A DNA stretch of 23,613 nucleotides from CAZEPT01 sp964514225 (GTDB lineage: Bacteria > Patescibacteriota > Minisyncoccia > Phycocordibacterales > UBA9973). This document shows positions 21,363 to 23,613 of this stretch, piece after piece (positions within the stretch are counted from its first letter, which is position 1; each line of letters begins with the position of its first letter). Location: positions 1 through 23,613 of the forward strand of contig CAZEPT010000004.1 of assembly GCA_964514225.1 (NCBI GenBank), read 5' to 3'. The notes under the pieces were generated by a model. The model ran no database searches and was not told the origin of the DNA. It saw only the letters and a list, made by a program, of their open reading frames with translations. The translations under genes were made by a program, and so were the position numbers.

Positions 21363-21719
21363 ATGATATATTTTTTATTAGTTCTCTCGACACTTGTCTT
21401 CTTACTTGCCACAGTCGTCTTTGGAATGAATGCGTTTAAACGACTAAAGACAAATTTAGTTCTCGGTCTTGGTTTCATGGCCGGAGCGGTTTATTCAGGA
21501 ATTTGTTTCCTTATCCAAATTAATGGATTTATGAAATGTGGAGGCTTCAGTGTTCTTGAACAGTGTATTCAGTACCCAGACGTGAATCAAATTCCTATTA
21601 CACGAATCGGATTTAATCTTATCTCTACCAACCTCAAACTCTTACTCATGAATATCTTGGCACTTGGTCTTGTCTTCTTCTTGATTTACTTCTTGAAACG
21701 ACAGAATATTAAAAAATAA
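21363..21719 (+). CDS. Three-helix membrane protein of unknown function next to thiol-oxidation genes
   Basis: A 118-residue protein with hydrophobic segments at about 2-22, 33-53 and 88-111. The loop between helices 2 and 3 has Cys59 and Cys68 (KCGGFSVLEQCIQYP), with Cys48 at the end of helix 2. The next gene starts 11 nt after its stop, so it is co-transcribed with the CPHC thioredoxin-like protein. The loop cysteines could be redox partners or simply a structural disulfide. No family recognised. Confidence 0.75.
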   Translation: MIYFLLVLSTLVFLLATVVFGMNAFKRLKTNLVLGLGFMAGAVYSGICFLIQINGFMKCGGFSVLEQCIQYPDVNQIPITRIGFNLISTNLKLLLMNILALGLVFFLIYFLKRQNIKK

Positions 21720-21730
21720 TTGTTATCTAT

Positions 21731-22105
21731 ATGAAATCAAAAATCGCATTTTTCGCCATTTGTTTTATTGTCCTCGCAGTGTTCGCCTATTTTTTCTTTG
21801 TTCAATCTAATAAGCCGGGTAAAAATGATGCACTTGCTACGTGTATCGCTAATAGTGGAGCAAAATTTTACGGAGCCTTTTGGTGTCCTCACTGTCAAAA
21901 TCAAAAAGCTGCATTTGGTGCAGCGTCAGCAAAACTTCTTCCGTATATCGAGTGTTCAGCGCCGAATGGGAAAGACATGCTTCCTGTCTGTACTGAGGCA
22001 GGTATTCAATCATTCCCAACATGGGTCTTCCCAGATGGGACTCGTGCAACAGGAGAGCAAACACTTGAGTATCTTGCTGAAAAGACGAGCTGTACTGTTC
22101 AATAA
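21731..22105 (+). CDS. Membrane-anchored thioredoxin-like protein with CPHC active site
   Basis: This 124-residue protein has an N-terminal membrane anchor (about 5-23) and a short thioredoxin fold outside. The active site CPHC is at 52-55 (FYGAFWCPHCQNQKAAFG) and the cis-proline loop at SFPTWVF (94-100). Further cysteines at 38, 75, 87 and 121 are placed as in the thioredoxin-like domain fused to bacterial and plant vitamin K epoxide reductases (VKOR), which oxidises protein thiols to disulfides. Here the likely oxidising partner is the DsbB protein encoded next. It thus probably serves as the DsbA-like oxidase for exported proteins such as the cysteine-containing envelope proteins of this window. 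Confidence 0.9.
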   Translation: MKSKIAFFAICFIVLAVFAYFFFVQSNKPGKNDALATCIANSGAKFYGAFWCPHCQNQKAAFGAASAKLLPYIECSAPNGKDMLPVCTEAGIQSFPTWVFPDGTRATGEQTLEYLAEKTSCTVQ

Positions 22106-22137
22106 TTAAAAATCCCTCAGTTGAGGGATTTTTAATT
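22104..22137. terminator. Terminator after the CPHC thioredoxin-like gene
   Basis: A perfect 16-bp stem (22104-22119 with 22122-22137) with A5/T5 tracts begins at the stop codon. Its last two bases are the start of the -35 box of the dsbB promoter, so terminator and promoter overlap. Confidence 0.88.
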
Positions 22138-22171
22138 GATAGAGCTCAATCGGCTGTGATACAATACATGT
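22136..22171 (+). promoter_or_regulatory. Promoter of dsbB, leaderless type
   Basis: TTGATA (22136-22141), an 18-nt spacer and TACAAT (22160-22165) with a TGA extension just before it. Exactly 6 nt separate the -10 from the ATG at 22172. Confidence 0.7.
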
Positions 22172-22690
22172 ATGAATACAATACATGCATTTAATGTACT
22201 CCTTTCAATCGGAGTCTTTGTGTACGCCTTTATCCTTATCCTTTGTCTCGTCTTTTGGAAAGATGCAATTACCCATATTAGAAAATATGGAGTATGGATC
22301 GTTTTTACACTCTCTTTTGTTGCTATGATTTGTAGCCTTATTTATTCAAATGTTGTCGGATTTCCACCGTGCGACTTATGCTGGTACCAACGAATTTTCT
22401 TTTACCCTGTAGTGTTTATGACGGGATTGGCGCTCATTCGAAAAGAAACACTTTCATCTATTCGCCCGTACCTTATGCTTTTGACTGTTGTTGGTGGAAT
22501 TATTTCCCTCTATCACAACTTCATATACTATACCGGCTATAGTCCCCTTCCATGCAGTGCTACCGCGTCCTGTACCGCTCGTTACGTCTTTGAATTTGGT
22601 TTCGTGACTATTCCACTGATGGCTCTCATGAGTTTTACTCTTGTGTTTGTGGTGTTGGTGCTTAGTAAAAGAAACACAGTACATAGTTAG
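22172..22690 (+). CDS. dsbB: DsbB/BdbC-family disulfide bond formation protein
   Basis: DsbB-type proteins reoxidise the thiol oxidase of the envelope and pass electrons to quinone. The first cysteine pair is PPCDLCWYQR (C67, C70), followed by the conserved WYQR segment; the second pair is C128 and C134 in LPCSATASC. Helices lie at about 7-28, 40-60, 71-89, 98-118 and 141-165, one more than the usual four, the extra one at the N-terminus (hence 172 residues instead of about 140 for BdbC). It lies directly after the CPHC thioredoxin-like gene but has its own promoter. The long palindrome at 22716-22753 ends the unit. Confidence 0.93.
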   Translation: MNTIHAFNVLLSIGVFVYAFILILCLVFWKDAITHIRKYGVWIVFTLSFVAMICSLIYSNVVGFPPCDLCWYQRIFFYPVVFMTGLALIRKETLSSIRPYLMLLTVVGGIISLYHNFIYYTGYSPLPCSATASCTARYVFEFGFVTIPLMALMSFTLVFVVLVLSKRNTVHS

Positions 22691-22715
22691 TAGAAAAGAG
22701 TAAATAGATAAACAG

Positions 22716-22753
22716 ATACAAAGCGGAACGGCCTGGGCCGTTCCGCTTTGTAT
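22716..22753. terminator. Perfect palindromic terminator after dsbB
   Basis: 18 bp each side (22716-22733 with 22736-22753) around a central TG. Its core is GGAACGGCC/GGCCGTTCC. T-tracts are weak (TTTGTATATT), as in the palindrome at 15366-15404. Repeat copy B follows 31 nt later. Confidence 0.75.
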
Positions 22754-22784
22754 ATTATACCAATTACCAACTAGCTCTGGGTTT

Positions 22785-22860
22785 ACCCCCCCCCACCTAT
22801 ATTGTTATAGTTTTTCAAACGCAGAGTTTGTCTGCAATAAAAATATAGGTTTGTGGGTAG
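22785..22860. repeat. 75-nt Y-shaped palindromic element, copy B
   Basis: In inverse orientation to copy A. The outer stem ACCTATATTGTTA (from 22795) pairs with TAATAAAAATATAGGT (to 22850), extended by a C9 run against a G-rich arm. The inner hairpin GCAGA/TCTGC (22821-22825 with 22831-22835) has loop GTTTG. The reverse complement aligns with copy A almost throughout (TATTTTTA, GCAG-x5-CTGCG, TTT, AACTATAA, AATAT, GGGGGTAAA). The right arm runs into another hairpin, GGGTAGG/CCTACCC, and then a T-run (to about 22897). Confidence 0.7.
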
Positions 22861-22899
22861 GTTATCCACACCCTCTCCTACCCTTTTATTTTTTACATC

Positions 22900-22908
22900 T
22901 GTTATACT
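22900..22908 (+). promoter_or_regulatory. Extended -10 promoter of the candidate RNA
   Basis: TGT-TATACT is an extended -10 with no good -35. It follows the GGGTAGG/CCTACCC hairpin and T-run, so it would initiate a new transcript at about 22915. Confidence 0.45.
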
Positions 22909-22913
22909 TAAAA

Positions 22914-23113
22914 CAAGTTACAACAAGTGTATCACCTGATACAAAAAACTGACGTTCAAAAGCCGTCATATTAGTTCTTTATATGGAGTGAACAAGTACC
23001 GTTCTTTTTTAAAAAAATGCTACGTACATGTAGCAAGGCAAGTGTAAGTGCGAGAAGTTTTTAAAGGCCTCGAGCATGCGTCCCACAGTGGGACTCATAC
23101 TCGAGGCCTTTTT
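22914..23113 (+). ncRNA. Candidate structured small RNA of about 200 nt
   Basis: There is no open reading frame here, but a promoter-like extended -10 at the left and a strong terminator at the right. In between lie small hairpins: TGTATCA/TGATACA (22928-22943), TGACG/CGTCA (22950-22968) and TGCTAC/GTAGCA (23018-23035). The motif ACAAGT or CAAGTG recurs four times (22913, 22923, 22992, 23039). It does not show the conserved segments of tmRNA, RNase P RNA or SRP RNA, and I could not draw the long single rod of 6S RNA. A leader transcript or spacer remains possible. Confidence 0.4.
23063..23113 (+). terminator. Strong long-stem terminator before the HU gene
   Basis: A 23-position stem (23063-23085 with 23089-23111, two C mismatches) with a CAG loop is followed by a T-run (TTTTTA). 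No protein gene precedes it within 370 nt, which is the main argument for a non-coding transcript upstream. Confidence 0.88.
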
Positions 23114-23188
23114 ACTTATCTAATTTCATCCTCATTATTCCACTCTTTCCACCTATAAAGCCTCTGTTTAAAACTATTGTCAAAACAC

Positions 23189-23218
23189 TTGCATTTAAAA
23201 TGGTTAAAAAGCTATACT
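23189..23218 (+). promoter_or_regulatory. Promoter of the HU gene
   Basis: TTGCAT (23189-23194), an 18-nt spacer and TATACT (23213-23218). The transcript would have a leader of about 65 nt, unusually long for this window, containing the small palindrome GCGAGCTCGC. No Shine-Dalgarno is seen before the ATG. Confidence 0.65.
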
Positions 23219-23230
23219 ATACATAGCTTT
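23208..23230. promoter_or_regulatory. Operator-like inverted repeat over the HU -10 box
   Basis: AAAGCTAT (23208-23215) and ATAGCTTT (23223-23230) form a perfect 8-bp inverted repeat with a 7-nt spacer, covering the -10 and the predicted start point. The position suits a repressor site; the protein is unknown. Confidence 0.4.
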
Positions 23231-23288
23231 AAGTTTCTTATAGATTCTTTAAGGCGAGCTCGCTTATAAGTAATTTATATACATACAT

Positions 23289-23561
23289 ATGAACAAAGCA
23301 GCACTTGTTGAGTGGGTACACGCAAAACTCGGCGGAACGAAAGTTCAGGCTGAAGAAATAGTGGACGGGATGATTGAAGAAATCATCAAGACACTCAAAA
23401 AAGGCGGAGAAGTTTCTATAGCTGGTCTTGGAATCTTTTCAGTCAAACCTCGGGCAGCACGTATGGCGCGCAATCCTAAAACTGGTGAAGCAGTTAAAGT
23501 TGCAGCAACAAAAGTGCCAAAATTCCGAGCTGCAAAAGCATTGAAAGATGCTGTAAAATAA
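23289..23561 (+). CDS. hup: HU/IHF-family DNA-binding protein
   Basis: A 90-residue histone-like protein that bends and compacts DNA as a dimer. The first half forms the helical dimerisation region (MNKAALVEWVHAKLGG). The beta arm is GLGIFSVKPRAARMARNPKT (47-66), with the conserved Ala-Arg and Arg-Asn-Pro before the tip, followed by the usual A-x-KVPKFRAAKALKDAV end. Length is typical of HU (90). It stands alone on the plus strand behind a -35/-10 promoter with an operator-like inverted repeat. HU and an IHF subunit cannot be fully separated by sequence alone, but HU is the likelier. Confidence 0.95.
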   Translation: MNKAALVEWVHAKLGGTKVQAEEIVDGMIEEIIKTLKKGGEVSIAGLGIFSVKPRAARMARNPKTGEAVKVAATKVPKFRAAKALKDAVK

Positions 23562-23613
23562 GAATTTTAAATTTATATTGTCAGAAGGTATAAATCTAAG
23601 ATCGGTACACAAA

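Noticed and set aside
22785..22794. C9 homopolymer as a phase-variation tract
   Set aside because: It lies in the arm of repeat copy B, outside any coding region and not in a promoter spacer, so no switching gene is evident.
22914..23113. 6S RNA, tmRNA, SRP RNA or RNase P RNA
   Set aside because: No long rod with central bubble could be drawn, and none of the conserved segments of the other three RNAs was seen. Kept only as an unassigned candidate RNA.
1..23613. CRISPR arrays, tRNA or rRNA genes, insertion sequences, dif site
   Set aside because: No regularly spaced repeats, tRNA T-arm/acceptor patterns, rRNA segments, transposase motifs or convincing dif-like sequence were found on reading both strands; short or divergent tRNAs could be missed by eye.

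Overview
The window looks like a chromosomal segment of an uncultivated Candidate Phyla Radiation bacterium, most likely Parcubacteria (Patescibacteria). The support is circumstantial: ordinary bacterial housekeeping genes (rpsO, pnp, rsmA, pcrA/uvrD, comM, a Xer recombinase, HU) lie among very large Lys/Glu/Pro-rich envelope proteins of no recognised family. There is also a secreted Ca-binding-repeat protein paired with a large exported protein of a type I recall from that radiation, and a DksA/TraR protein with a decayed zinc finger. The standard stop codons are used. I see no rRNA, tRNA, CRISPR array or transposase.

Layout, left to right. 159-6507 (minus): pcrA/uvrD helicase, rsmA, then two envelope proteins, a 293-residue membrane-anchored protein with calcium-type repeats and an 852-residue exported protein with two carbohydrate-binding-like modules. 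6635-12271 (minus): a three-gene operon encoding 926-, 101- and 840-residue proteins of unknown function. It diverges from a LysM/M23 peptidase gene (12573-13637, plus) that has a structured leader of about 240 nt. 13733-15784 (minus): comM and a TraR/DksA-like regulator. 15964-16161 (plus): a small membrane protein. 16225-20316 (minus): rpsO, a NYN-domain nuclease-like gene, pnp and a membrane protein. 20404-22690 (plus): a Xer recombinase, then a thiol-oxidation module (118-residue membrane protein, CPHC thioredoxin-like protein, DsbB). 22691-23288: a long intergenic stretch with a repeat element and a candidate small RNA. 23289-23561 (plus): HU.

Three window-wide patterns stand out. First, at least eight genes have a good -10 hexamer ending exactly 6 or 7 nt before the start codon, which implies leaderless mRNAs. 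Second, a structured intergenic element of about 75 nt recurs three times, with a possible fourth relative. Third, nearly every transcription unit ends in an unusually long, nearly perfect palindrome, several sharing a GCC-TAT-GGC type core.

The best candidate for an undescribed system is the 926/101/840 operon together with the divergent M23/LysM peptidase. The 840-residue protein has membrane segments, a proline-rich stalk and a LysM-like start motif, and the 926-residue protein carries a clear tandem duplication of a small beta-type module. A role in the cell envelope is inference only.
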